The notes beneath the pieces are model-generated. The model searched no databases. It was given only the letters and a program-made list of their open reading frames with translations, and was not told where the DNA came from. A stretch of 64,000 nucleotides of DNA from Dactylonectria macrodidyma (lineage: Eukaryota; Ascomycota; Sordariomycetes; Hypocreales; Nectriaceae): positions 2,834,501 to 2,898,500 of the forward strand of contig JAGMUV010000002.1 in the NCBI GenBank assembly GCA_020744425.1, written 5' to 3'. Both the position numbers and the translations under genes were made by a program. This document shows, one piece after another, positions 35,037-47,884 of the stretch. Numbering within the stretch: the stretch's first letter is position 1; the number at the start of each line of letters is the position of its first letter.

Positions 35037-37366
35037 ATGGTCCACGGAAGGAAGTCAGCTGAGCGTGCTCCTGTAAGTCGTGTTGGTCCAGCATCCCACC
35101 TCACCCATTGAACACGACTCGAAATAACTGCCCATTGTACCTCGATCTTTATCAAAGACGCTCGTTCGTTTTGTGACCCTCCCTTGATTGGCAACTACCA
35201 GCCATAGTAGCACGTTCTCAAGTCTTTGTGCTCGTGCTCGTTCTCCCCAGACTCCTCACTTATTTGTACTCACTGAACGCCGTTTCTGGTAGCTGAATCG
35301 AGGTTGCTAACTACGCTATGTGTAGGAGATGGCCCCGGGAGTCGCGGCAGGCACTGGTGTAGTCAGCTCTGCTGAAAAGCACATCCCACTACTCTGCACT
35401 GTTTGCCCGGACGCTCCTCGCTTCTCCGACGTGTCACATTTGCTTACACACATTGCGTCCAAGGGGCATCTTCACCATGAGACCCAGACCAAACTCAAAG
35501 CGCATCAAGACATTGCCGCTTCTGTTGCTCTTCGGCAATATGAAGTGTGGTATTCGCAGAACGGCATTGAATCACTGCTTGTGGAGAGGATGAAAGCAAA
35601 GCAGATCAAAGAAGCAGCACGAACTAGGCGCAACCGAGTCCTCGCCTCTGTACCTCAAGCAAAGGTTGGTGTGTTTACGAAGTGGTGAGTGTGAAGAAGA
35701 GTGTGCTGACACTATAGAACCGTAGGAAAAGAAAAAACCTAGCCGAAGCCTGTCGAATGGCGCATCCGTCAAGCTCGAAGAAGAAGACGAAGACGAAGAC
35801 GAAGACCAGGCTCCGAATTTACCAATGTACCCTGGCTTGTTCAATATATACAATGACACAGAGGCTCCAGAAGAATATCTTGAGAGTACGGATATGATGT
35901 CTCTCAAGGGTCAAGTTTGGCCTGGCATGGGCAAAATGGACCTCGCAAACGAAGAGATGAAGCGTACTCGGAATCAAAGGAAGCCAAAATCCGTCATTGA
36001 GAAAATGAGGAGAACCTCCGAAGGCATTGAGCCCAACCAAGTTGTCCTGACCGCCGGTTTCGAAATCGAAAGGGTGAAAGGGGTCTACGACGACAGTTCG
36101 TCTCCTATCCCTGGCCAGGAAGAATCCGTAAGTTTTCTATTGCAGTTTCCAATGCTACCTGCTAACATAATATTCAGACGCCGCCTCGCAAAGTTCCAAG
36201 GGCAAAGCGCAGAAAACCAGAACCACTTGCAGAGCTATCCGTCAATATCCCAAAGCAGCGCAGGCCAAGCACACGTGGGAACAAAGCACAGACTGCAAAG
36301 AAAACCGGGGGCAAGCTGAAGAAGAGTTTCCAAGGAAGCCCCTCAAAGCCCCTTTACCAAATTCCTTTTCGGCCCAACCACGACGTGTTCCGCGACGACG
36401 ACGAAAATCCGAGTGGGTGGTATTTAAATGCTTGTGGGCACTGCTGACAGCAGCATCCAGACTCTTTCGAAAGTCGCCGATTTGGAAATGCTTCTCAAAT
36501 TTATCAGAGGCACTTTGCATTTCTGTTGATGTATTCAAACTTTGTGCTGAGTCTTTGGTGAACAGGTTTGATCTCCACGACAGGCTTGGTATGCCCCCCT
36601 TGAACCCAATTGCCCAATCCAACCTCGTGTCCCCGACTCCATCTCCTAGAGATCTGTCTTCTAGAATGTTTGGAGCAAGGGATGGAACTCGTGGGAGAAT
36701 GCAGCATCAGCCATACCTGGGTAAGCTTGAATATAGCCGTACCCTTGATCATTAACGACGCAATATGCTAGAATGATCATGCATGGGACTTCCGAGACGG
36801 CAAATTCTGACAGCGCAAAAGGCACCTTTAACCACATCGAGGCATCGTATGCGATCAAAGATGCAACCATATATAACGCCTCTTCGAGACTTCCATTCAC
36901 CACCCCTGCTCAATTCAGCGGGCTCAACCAAGAGCCTTTCGGATTGTCGCCCGGTGGCCCCCTCGACGCGAAACAAGAGGACTATAATTATTCGGGTGCA
37001 GGGGAATCAGGGCAGAGAGAAAGTGGGAGTCAGTTCCTCAGTGTTTCTGGCACGAATCCCCTTCTCTCCCACGACCGGCTGCTTCTTAACCCTTACACCC
37101 AGGCTGGGGGGAACATGTCCCTTCGTTCTCTCGCATTTACACCAGTAAACCACCAAGTAGAGCACCTATCCAACACTCGCGATACCAACATCCCATCGTC
37201 TAGTAACGAAAAGTCTAAGCAAGAAGTACAGCCTTGTGAAACCTTAGGCAACGACGATTTCTGCGATGGAAAAGACCCGACACTGCATGCAGCATGGGCT
37301 TTGCGAGCACCGGGCAACGAAATCGGGATTCAACCCAACCTGAACCCAGAAGACTTACACATTTGA
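35037..37366 (+). CDS. C2H2-like zinc-finger protein of unknown function
   Basis: Not a protein I can name. The exons 35037-35072, 35326-35664, 35726-36127 and 36178-36412 are well supported (MVHGRKSAERAP|EMAPGVA; QAK|EKKKPSRS). An N-terminal finger-like motif, LCTVCPDAPRF, is followed by HLLTHIASKGHLHH, and a helical basic segment comes after it. A conserved-looking block, MSLKGQVWPGMGKMDLANEEMKRTRNQRKPKSV in two parts, and basic NLS-like clusters (RAKRRK) follow, which suggests a nuclear protein. The 3' half is uncertain. I favour exons 36508-36720 and 36822-37366, giving about 589 residues in total. Another splice choice would end the protein near 36813. An acidic EEEDEDEDED run sits in exon 3. 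Confidence 0.65.
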
Positions 37367-38210
37367 CGGCTGAGGAGAACCCGGTAAAGTGCTTCTCCTG
37401 TTACGGATGTGCCTTATCGCCATTCCGTTTATTATACATAGGGATGCTCACTGGATGGCGCCGCGGCTTCCGATTTCGAAAAGGTAAATGCCTCCCTTTT
37501 AAGATATTAAAAGCGAACTAACACTCTCCCTTCGCTAGCGCTGCTGGTTTGAGGTAATGTTGGCCTCTGACCCGGCCTGATCCTAGATACCAATGGGCAA
37601 AAGGAGGCGCTACCTTCTTGAGAAATTTATTATTGAGGATTGAATCCGTAACACCAAGGCTATTGTAAGATTTCTTTCGGGGCTATCTTCAGCTCATTTT
37701 TATTCCCTATTCAGGTTGCTACTCCCTCTTCCCAAGCTTGCAGACTATGCTCTGACAGGTGGATAGCAACAAGCAAGAGACTTAGCGACTGCATTCTTCT
37801 TCTCACCAACGACAGCCTAACCTCCTGACCTGGTTCGATCAGATGGATTGCCAAGTTCAGACATGCAACAATCAATTCAACGGCGTCTACTGGGTTTACG
37901 ATAAAGCGGCAAAGTAAGAGAGTGGCAGCGTTTCCTGGAATGTCAACTTGGGATGGGTTTCGACGGAGGTACATATTCTACACGGGGTTTCGGGCTTCAA
38001 AAAAAGAAAATGGCAGCATGCGGAAATTATGGGCGTTTTGGAGGATTGGCGATGTACATTTACAAAGGAGTTTAACAGAGAGCAGCAACATGATGCAATA
38101 CATTGGAATTATTCGGTGGGAGAATTCCACGCTTGGTCGCGATTTCCATGATAGCCATTGTATAAATAATAACATTGTTGAAGACAGGTATATTGTGATT
38201 CTGGTATCTA
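37367..38210. other. Spacer between convergent zinc-finger and MSH3 genes
   Basis: About 840 bases that should hold both 3' untranslated regions. It is AT-richer than its surroundings near 37480-37720, with no supported gene. Confidence 0.5.
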
Positions 38211-41200
38211 TTACAGTTGCTCAATTCCAGAAACAAGCTGATCAAGCTGGTCTGGCCCATTTTCTAATACATCAGCCAGAGCTCGACACACGCCCTTGAG
38301 GTGGCGCATGCGCATCTCCTGTTCCAATTGCTTGGATTTCCCAGCAGCGACGTCGATGACCTTTTTGGGAATGCGTGCTAGCCTGGCAACGTTTAGGCCG
38401 TATGATCGGTGGGCCACACCCTCACCGACCTCATATAGGAATGTGACCTCTTCCTCGCCATCTGCACCCTTCTCAGCCTTGAATTTCATGTGGACGTTTT
38501 TGACGCCCTCAAGGCCGTGGACAACCCGAGCGAGGTTTTGATAGTGGGTGATGAAGAGGGTAAGACAGCGAGTCTCGGTGACGACGTGCTGAAGAACGGC
38601 TTGGGCGATGGCTGCACCGTCATGGGTGCTGGTGCCACGGCCGAGCTCATCGAGGATGACGAGGCTGCGTGGCGTAGCAGAGCGGAGGATGCGAGCAGTC
38701 TCGGAGACCTCAACCATGAAGGTCGACTCGCCAGCGAAGAGGTTGTCGCGGGCGCCAGTCCGAGTGTGGATGGCGTCGCAGAGAGTGAGGGAGAGAGCGT
38801 CGGCGGGGACAAAGGAGCCGACCTGGGCGAGAAGGACGATGAGAGCGAGGGCGCGGACGAAAGAAGATTTGCCTCCCATGTTGGGCCCCGTAATGAGGTT
38901 GGCGAGAGGCGCTGGGTGGGCGAGCGAGGTGGTAAAGGGGATGTATCCGCCGTCTAGCGTGTGCTCGGCGATGGCATGGCGACCTTGAGTGATGGAGATG
39001 GTCGGGGCGGTGGAGGATGGGAGGAAGGATGGACGCGAGTAGCCAGGCTGGGCGGCGACCTTGGAGAGGGATAGGAGGCAGTCGAGCGTGGCTAGGGCGG
39101 AGACAGCATCGCGGAGGGGTTGGTAGTCCGAGGCGATGGATGCGAGGAGGTCCTTGAAGGCCTTGTCGCACGCAGCGGCTAGAGCCTCACGGTGCTGGTC
39201 GCGTTCGGTGGTGAGGCGGAGGACTTCAGGGGTGTGGAAGCGCGAGACCTTCTTGGTGCCCGAGATCTTGCTCCACGACGCGGGTACGTGCTTGACCTCG
39301 GTGTTGGGTACCTCGATGAGGTACTCGATACCGGCGACAGTCACATAGTCGACCGTCTTCTTTTTGATCTTCTGGGCGGCGACAGGGCGGTGAGCGTCGA
39401 GCTCGTGATCCACGTGGATAATGCTGAGCTGGTGATCCTGCATGTCGTCCGTATGATACTCCTCCCGGAAGAAGCCGTACTTGTCGTCTTTGCGAGCCGC
39501 CTGGGAATCGATCCGGTCGAGGTAGGAGACAACGGTGTCGAGGATCTGGGGTAGGGAGCATATGGCATTGCTGAGGAGCGGGGAGCTGAAGGGGGAATCG
39601 GAGGGACCCTTGACGGCAATGTAGCGACTGGCAATCCTTTGGAGGGTTTGAAGAACAGAAAGGAGCTCAGGGCGGGTGCATTTTCCGTAGTAGATGCGGA
39701 TGAGGCTGCGCTCGAGGTCTGTTTTGTTGGTGAGGAGGAGAGTCTCGAGCTGGTCGACAGGGGTGGTAGACTGCTTGTCGAGGAGCTCTTGGACTGCGTC
39801 GAGACGTTCCTCGAGCAGTGCCTGGTCGAGCAAAGGCCGGCCTACCCACTTTCGAAGGAGGCGGTGGCCGAAGCGGGTGATTGTCTTGTCGAGGGCCCAG
39901 AAGAGACTTCCCTTCTCGGAATGGTTGGTCGAGTTGCGGTAAACCTCAAGGCTCTCCAGTGTTGTGCCATTGATGAGCATATGTGAGCGAGTACTGAAAC
40001 TCTGAAAGTACTTGGTCAGGTCGAAGATGTGCTCTAGGCCGTACTCCTGGAGGTGGTGGATCATTGCCGAGAGGCAGATGGTGACAGGCTCGGGGAGCTT
40101 GAGGACCTTGTCGAGGAGGGCGCTAGATGCCTCATCTTGAGCGTTCTCCTTGAGCTTGTCGGCGTAGAACTGGGCGACGTGGGAATAAGCCTCGGCCGCC
40201 ATGGTCTTACCCCTGGGTACGCGCTCAACTCGGCTCTTGTCGCCAAAGACGTTTGTGCTACTGCCTGAGAGATGCTGAATCAACTTGTCAGTGCCCTTGG
40301 TGAGGTCACCAACGATGAGAAACTCGCAAGGGGAGATGTGCAAGAGACGAGTCTCAATCTCGCTTCGCATGAAGCCATCCTCGAAGTTGTCGTAGATTAT
40401 GTCACCCGTAGCTGGCTGGACAGCGATTATCCCGACGTCAACCTTTTCGTCTGTGCCCCAGCCTTTGGCCTTGGTTTCGGTGATGCAGAGAAGATAGCCA
40501 CCGGAGGGAGCACCAGAGCCGCCGCTCGAGTCTAGCTCGCCGTTCTCGTCGATGTAAGTACCCTTTGTGTAGAGGTTGGTGAGTTTCCGAACGAACGGAG
40601 CATTGCGGTTATCGCCAGCCTTCTTCAGCGCAGCAGTCTCGATCTGGCGGACGACTCCAACTTTGTGCCCCGCAGCAACGAGGCGTTTGGCGTGGACGGG
40701 GAGGCGATGTACGGGAATGCTGGCTGAAGCGAAGCGATCAAGATGCGCCTCGGAGGGGTCTGCGAAATAGCGTCAGTAGGGAACAACTGTGTTTGTAGGT
40801 GAGGGGTGGCCTACGTTCGTCGTAGCGCATCTTCCCCGGTATGCAGACAATGCTCAGCTCCTTGGCAGCGATGCGGGCATCCTCACCAAGGAAGCGAAAC
40901 TTGTACCCAACCTCCATGATGAGGATTGTGTCGAGGTGCTTCCTTTTGATGTCGAGGAATTGGATCTCCATGGGCGTCAGCTTTCCCGTTTTGGAGCCCT
41001 TCTTCTTCGTCTTTGCAGGAGCCGGGGTTTCTTCTTCCTCCGCGTCGGCGTCTGGATCATCATCATCACCGGCTGCGGCCTCAGTTGGCTGACCGCGCCG
41101 ACCCCAGGCTAGGGCATCTGGATGGCCGAGCTTCTTGACGAATTTCTTGTGTAGCTCGTTGTGGTGTCGCTTCAACTCGGCGCTGTCGTCTGCGTTCTCC

Positions 41201-41607
41201 GCCGGGTCTGTGGCGGCAGTCTCTCGAGGATTGGAACTATTGTATCGATAGCGGGCTGTGCGAGCTGTGGGATTTACTGTCTGGCCGTTGGATTTGAGGT
41301 TGTCCCCCTTTGTAGGCTCATTTTCAGCAGACTCTTGAGCAGACCTGGAGATGGAGACGGTGCTAGCTTCGTCATCATCGTCGATATGGCTCCTGGCCCT
41401 TTTCACGGGCTGTATAGGTTGTGCGTTACCCTTGTCAGTGTCCTCGAGCGGGCGCTTCCGAGATGGCAACTCTGTGTCTTTCGGTGTGGACTGGCTCGCT
41501 TGGCTCTGCTTCTCGAAGGCTGCGGCGAGACCATTGACGGTCTTGGGGGTGAAGAAGGATGTGAGCGATTGCTGCTTCTTGCCAGGCGTCCTTGATGCGG
41601 GGGCCAT
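38211..41607 (-). CDS. MSH3: DNA mismatch repair protein MSH3
   Basis: MutS homologue that pairs with MSH2 (MutS-beta) to recognise insertion-deletion loops. Two exons, 41607-40815 and 40759-38211, join as [15 protein letters not shown] and give about 1113 residues. The N terminus has a PCNA-binding PIP box (Q12 to F19, QQSLTSFF) in a long disordered acidic/basic region, as expected for MSH3. The mismatch-binding domain starts near [19 protein letters not shown]. The ATPase domain has Walker [10 protein letters not shown] (about 889), [14 protein letters not shown] and FITHYQNL. The start ATG at 41607 directly precedes the PIP-box region. A perfect MluI box lies about 143 bases upstream. Confidence 0.95.
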
Positions 41608-43776
41608 TGCGTGGTGAGAGAAGCTAGGGCTTCGGAAATAGCTGGATTTCGACGATGGGTGGGTTCATGCCAGCTCTCGCTGAAGTGGTTGCAGTGCGTT
41701 CGTGACGTCTTGAAGCTGACTATTGCAAGTCGCGTCTGGGTGGATGTTGACGCGTTGAGAGGTTACGTGACCCACTCTTATCCGCCACCACTAATAAATA
41801 CCGTCCGTCTCATCTTCTATCTCAACCCTCAAGGTGCCCCATGTCAAATTCCTCCAGCGTCGCACTTGATGATTTGGACAAACCCTCTGATAGATCCCGT
41901 TTTGCACTGTCGCCTCTGCAATTAGGATCTGTTCCTACACCCGGAGTTGATCAATTCATCAATTATGTCATAATGATTTTTAGTAAACTTACCTAAGCTT
42001 GGCACGCCCTGGGGAACCTCAAGCTGGTTGGTTCATGAGCATGCACGCGATAAACCCGATATGAGGCACAGGTCCCAAAAGTGCGAGGTTAAGACTCCGG
42101 TCACCACGCTGTGCTGCAGCTACGGCAACCTCGCAAGCCTCCCAGAGCGTATCGCGGAATTGCCCAAGATTGAGTCTTTCCAAAGAGGTCGGCACACAGC
42201 CTCTTTTGGCGGGGAATGAGTGACGAGGCCAGCTGCAGCTGGGGTCCTCGTCAGCACCAGTGCGTCTTGCTTCCCCTGCTTCTTCTCGTTTCTCTGCCTG
42301 GAGACTCCGTACTTTCTGGCTAGTTCGCCCGTCGCAAGTGGGATTTCCCATGAGTCGGTGGACTCCTTGGCTCCCTCATTTCTTGGCTTCCCAGCGTCGG
42401 CGCTTGCGTGGAGGAAATTTCCTCGAGAGACAGTTAAAGTCGTCCAAGGACGGACCAATCCGACGCCATCCATCAGCCGCCCGTCGTCGATGCTATCCAC
42501 ATGGGCTGGGACCAGGGTTATCGCCTCCCCATCCTTGGCCCGCAGTCCGTGTCGCTCTGGCACACTTATCGAGGCTGCCGGGCGCTTACAGGGTTGACAA
42601 TGTGGTCGAGAGGCCAATCATGACGTTGTCTCGGGTTGGGTGCCGCTGAAACAAACATGTCCAATGCTGGCATCTGGCCGGTTCCCGCCTCCAGCTTGCT
42701 TCAAGTGCGCAGTCTCGCAAACAGGGACAAGAACCGAGATACCCAGAGTAAATTTATTCATTTTGCCCACCCCCCTCAGCCCTCGTGGTACCTACGCTTT
42801 GGTTTGGGCAGGCGAGGGTTTAATCGGCCATCCTGAAAAGGTCATCTGGCCATGTCCCTTGTGTCTTGGTGCTCGCCTCTGGCTGGCTGGAGGGGTTATG
42901 TCGGCGGCTGTCTCGTTCATTGCACATGCGACTCCTGGGCACCCAAGTCAGTAATCTCTTGAATGCCTTGTTGTTACTTGGCAACCGACCGAGTACCCTA
43001 GTTCTGCATGACCCTGGTATACGTCTGGCGCGTGGGAACTTGGGAACTTGGGTGCAGCGAACAGCATCTTCTCATCTCGCTCACACCCTCACTCACCATC
43101 TCTGTCGCATTGCCACGCCATCTAGAGCTACCACCTCTACCCCCCCGCCACTTCCCCATCTGGAGTCATACTGGGTACATACTTGGACAGCGCACACAGC
43201 GCTTCGAAGGACCTCCTTGACCTTAGGTTCCTCTTCTCCTACATCCACCCATTTCTGCCGCTGCTTGCTTGTTCCGCTGGACTTGAAACCCTTTCTCAAC
43301 AATTTCCTCCATCCTCCGTCCTCCGTCCTCCATCTTGCATCCCACATCCTACATCTTATATACATCCCGCCCATCCCTTGTTCCTGGCGCGGCCGTTTCT
43401 GCGACCAGTTGGAGCTTGAGCTCTGCAGTAAACCAACGGGGGGGAGCCACTTTCCTCACACAGCCAACCCCGCCTAACTTGCAAGGCCGCCATCGTCCAA
43501 CTTCCGACCCTCCAAACGCTGCCCAGCTGCTTTTCTTCCCTAAATCACGGCAAAGGCGACGGTATCGCCTTGAAACTTCTCTTGGCCAGAGGCCTCGCAT
43601 CGCGGCCTGTCCTCTCTCCATCTCTAGCCTGCTGCTCGCACCCGACAAAGCAATCATCCAGCGCTTCATCAAGCTGCGCGTCATCCCGCTGACCCCCCCT
43701 GCGACCCCTCGCACACCCATCTACACACCAACACACCAACACACACAATACACACGCCTTTGCGCATCCTGCCAAG
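41608..43776. promoter_or_regulatory. 2.2-kb divergent spacer between MSH3 and WW-PhoD genes
   Basis: Both genes are transcribed outward. The MSH3 side has the MluI box (listed). The PhoD side, from about 43060 to 43776, is C/T-rich with CA runs (ACACACCAACACACACAA near 43730), typical of a fungal transcription start and 5' leader. The short frames there show no domain. Confidence 0.5.
41750..41755. promoter_or_regulatory. MluI cell-cycle box (ACGCGT) upstream of MSH3
   Basis: A perfect palindromic ACGCGT lies about 143 bases upstream of the MSH3 start codon; a CGCGTC core is also present near 41731. ACGCGT is the binding site of the yeast MBF complex in genes expressed at G1/S. Function here is inferred from position only. 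Confidence 0.45.
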
Positions 43777-46700
43777 ATGGAGCGCAGTCGTGGCGTCCCC
43801 GACGAGGAGATGTTCCTCCACAAGCCCGCCCCCGAAGACTGCGATAGTCCGACTGTCGAGCCCCTGCGCATCTTTAAACCACAGAGCCCGCAGCCCGGCG
43901 CTGACAACAGGTCCTCGGCCTTCCGGTTTCCTGCCCCTCCTTCTTCTTCGTCTCCGGCCAGCAAGCACTCCTTTCCGCTCCCTCCTGGCGCCTCTAGCTC
44001 TGCTGCTCCTTTGCCATTTCCAGACGACGACGACGTCCGCAAACCGACTCCCGCGAAACCCTTCGGCTCTGCCTACAATGACACCAGCCCTCGTTTAGAA
44101 ACTGGTCCGTTTGGAAAGAAGCCGGGCCTCGCCGAGCGCAGAGGCACTGCTCCCAAGCCCATCAGCTCCCCGACGAGCCCAGACGCCGACCAGGACCTTT
44201 TCCAGCGACCCTTGGCGGCAACTGATCACCATCGTCCGGGTTCCTCCAACGCGAACTATCCCAGTTATCAGAAGACCTATTACCCTCCACCCGGCGTTGC
44301 CGCCGCCAGCACTGCGTCACCGGCGCCCTCGAGTAATGTGGCGCCGCGTCCCCCGGCTGCCCAGCATCTTAGTATGAATGATTCTGGAGTGAACCGATTT
44401 GCGTCGACAGCTTCGACCTCGACGACTCGGGCAAGTCGAGGCTCCCCGCCACCGCCGGAGACGCCCATTGTGGAACCCGGCCGGGCCCCTGCTGACGGCA
44501 TCGAGGCTCGGTATGCCGCCGCTGGAATCTCCGGCACCGCGACTCTCAACAGTATTAGTGCCCCGAGTGCTGCTGCTTCCCAGAGACTGGCCCAGTATGG
44601 AAGCCATCCGCCTCAACGGCCTTGGACCCCTACTGAGACGCCTGATCAAGCACCTTCCGGCCCTCCGACTGTCTACCAGGGCATGGACCCAGTCACAAGT
44701 CCTCAACCGCACCAACAGTCTTTCAACATCCCCCCGCAGAAGACTACACAAAATCAGGATGGCTCACAAGTACAAGTCAGCGTATTGGAGCAGGACTTCC
44801 AGCGTTTGAACGCAAAAACCCCTCCCCCAGCGTACTCCAGCGTCAACCCAAGCGGAGGCTTTTCGTATCCTGCGGAGAAGCAGCGGCCTCAACAGGCCGC
44901 TGCGCCTAGTGCTGTCCCTATTCAACAACCAGTGGCCACAACTTCAACACCTCAAAAGAAGGTACCAGCCACAGGAGCCGCGGTTGCAGCAGTTGCAACC
45001 GGATCAACCGCAGCCAGTGGCCTCGCATCACCGGCGCTCCAGCACCCTGGGCATCCTGCCTTTGCCAACGACCCTCATCCCGAGCCGGCCGCCCAGACTG
45101 CTCCACAAGCTGTTCCTGCTACTCCTTCTTTCGAGGTCCATAACCCAGTGTCTCCTCCTCCCCTACCCGAAGGTTGGATTGCGCATCTAGACCAAAATTC
45201 TGGCCAGTATTACTACATCCATCTAGCTACCCAGGCCACCCAGTGGGAGTTCCCCAAGGGACCCAATCCCATGACCCACGAGCAGGCACCGCTTTCCCCT
45301 ACGGCATCGACCTACGGAAACCCCTTGGTCTCTCCCATGTTTGGCAAACAATCAATGGCCTCTCCCATGTTCCCACCCCATACTCCCGGGTACGCTGAAA
45401 GCATCATGAGTGTGGCAGCCTCCCAGACTCCTACCACGGCCGGATTCTCGGGGCCCCCACCAAGTGCCGGCGTAGACATGTACAGGATCCAACCGACCAA
45501 CGGCGTCTACTTTGGCCCATATCTGCGATATGTGAACATGGATGTGGAGAAGGGTACGTGGTTTGGAAGCATTCTGATTGTAACAGATGCACCGCAACCC
45601 CCAACCCTTCATCTTCATCTCAGTATGGACTTGTCGCCCAACCCACGCCAATTGCAGCCACGGCCTATCTATACCCATCAAAGATGGAAGTTTTACAAGT
45701 ATGATCTTGAGATCCAGATGTCCGAGGAAACTCAGCGATGGACATATGCCGTTACCTCACATTTGGGTTGCACTCGGTACGAGTTTGTGGTGGCCGGTCG
45801 CCAGGAGACGAGTTGGCGTTTTATCGCCCATTCTGGAAACGACTTCGCAGCCGGAACTTCTCAAAATGAACGAGCCAAACTTGGCGGAGTTGGATTCATG
45901 TGGAAGGATGTGCTGCAGAAGAACGTAGAGTGTGGCGGCTTCCACGTTCAGCTGGGTCTAGGTGACCAGATCTATGGCGATCGACTATGGAAAGAGGTTC
46001 CCTTATTGAAGCAGTGGCTTGCAATGAGTGGCCGGGACAACAAGAAGAATGTCCAGTGGACAGCGCGTCACGAAGAAGACGTCTCGCACGCCTACTTCCA
46101 CTACTACACCAGCCATTTCGATCAACCTTTCCTCCGTGAAGCATTCGCTCAGATCCCTCATGTTTTGCAGATTGATGACCATGATATGTGAGTATCCTGA
46201 CATCTATAGATATTAGAGTGTTACTAATTATTCCAACCCAGCTTCGACGGATATGGATCTTATCCAGACTACATGCAGTCGTCGCCTATGTTCAAGAACA
46301 TTGGACGAGTTGCTACCGACATGTATTTACTATTCCAACACCACACAACAGTCGAGATGCTGCGAAATGTTAGCAACGACCACGACATTTTCACTATCAC
46401 GGGCACAGGCTGGCACTTCGTGAAGTATCTCGGACCCGCTGTTGTGGCAGTTGGCCCTGATTGCCGATCAGAGCGAACACAGGCCCAGGTTATGGCGGGT
46501 CCGACTTACCAGGGCATATTTCCTAAGGTTGCTTCGCTTCCCCCGAGCGTACAGCACTGTATCTGGATGGTGTCGGTTCCTATCGTGTATCCTCGCCTGG
46601 ACACTGTGGAAAGTCTGGCAAATACGGTCGCTGTCGGCAAGAAGGCGGTCAACACCACGTACAACATCTTGGGCAAGGTCACTAGCTCTGTGGCGGGTGT

Positions 46701-47470
46701 GGTGGGCGGCAAGGAGGTTGTTGCTCAAGGCTTCTCCCAGGTTAAGAAGGCGGTTGGAAAGACGGGTCTCATGGGCAACGTTTTAAACCAATTTGGTGAA
46801 CTCGACATCCAGGAGGTGCTTAAGGACATGTGGACGCATGACACCAAGGACCTGGAGCGCACCTACTTCATCCGAACACTTCAGGGCATCGCCCAGCAGA
46901 AGGGAATCCGCATGACTTTCCTATCAGGAGGTAAGATGAAAACGCCATGAATCAACGATGTCTTATGCTAACTCAGAGTTAGATGTCAATGCCTCCGGAG
47001 CCGGCTTGGTCCATGACCCGACCCATCCTGGTGACCACAAGACCATGTACCAGATCATCGCGTCGCCGATTGTGGCGGCCCCCCAGAGTAATTACGTGCT
47101 CAAGATGCTTCACAACCAGAAGACGCTATACGTGCCGCAAAATGGTAAGAAGTCGACACACGAGGTCTCGGATACCAAGGAGGATATGATGGAGATCTTC
47201 CATTCCGATGCAAGCGGCTCAGCACGTGAACTCAAGAAACTCATGGGTCGTCGCAACTACGTCGCCATCGTGGCATATGACCATGATGCCATCGCTGCTC
47301 AAGCCCAGACCCCCTTTAGTCCCAACCCGAGTCTCAACGGGCAGCAGCAGCAACAGGGTCTGTCCAAGCTGAGCTTGGCCGTTGATTTTGTTGTACAAGG
47401 CGATGGAGCTTTTACAACGCCAACTAAATATGGACCCGTCATTATCCCCCACCTGGAATTTGGGCGGTAA
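43777..47470 (+). CDS. WW-domain PhoD-like phosphatase
   Basis: Predicted metallophosphatase of the PhoD-like family fused to a proline-rich N-terminal half with a WW domain. Three exons (43777-46187, 46242-46930, 46983-47470) give about 1195 residues, joined as DDHDI|FDGYGSYPD and FLSGD|VNASGAG. The first 450 residues are Pro/Ser/Ala-rich with PPPAY and PPxP motifs. The WW domain (LPEGWIAHLDQNSGQYYYIH to TQWEFPKG) lies at about 462-495. The catalytic half includes GLGDQIYGDR (about 728), QIDDHDIFDGYG, GTGWHF and FLSGDVN. In many metallophosphatases the last motif is GDVH; here His is replaced by Asn. No signal peptide is seen, so a cytosolic role with WW-mediated partners is likely. The substrate is unknown. 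Confidence 0.87.
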
Positions 47471-47884
47471 AAGAGAAGGAGACCAAAGAGTGTGTGAGCA
47501 TCTTACAAACAGCGATCTAGAGTTGACAGGTGTTTGGATGGAAGAGAGTTTGGTGTTTGCCTAAAATCGGCATTTGTGGAACATGTGGTGGTTGGACGAC
47601 ATGACGACTCTATATATACACTTAAAGATACCTTTAGTTGATGATCACGGCCATGTTGTTGAAGCGCTTTCTAGCATATAAATGATTAAAAATATCCGTC
47701 TTGCGTTTGCCGAACCGAGCTTGAGTCACTGCGTCATACTGCGCTGTACTAGAGTAGTTACGGTTGATGTGCGAGCGGCTAGGTGCATTTCATTATTATT
47801 CTGGCCTCGAGTCTATCATGTCTTTGGTATTGTTTTGTTTTTCTACGTGCGTCCTCATGTCTCCTCTCATCTTGTGCACGGCGC
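47471..47884. other. Spacer between convergent WW-PhoD and SEC53 genes
   Basis: It should contain the two 3' untranslated regions; nothing else is seen. Confidence 0.55.
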
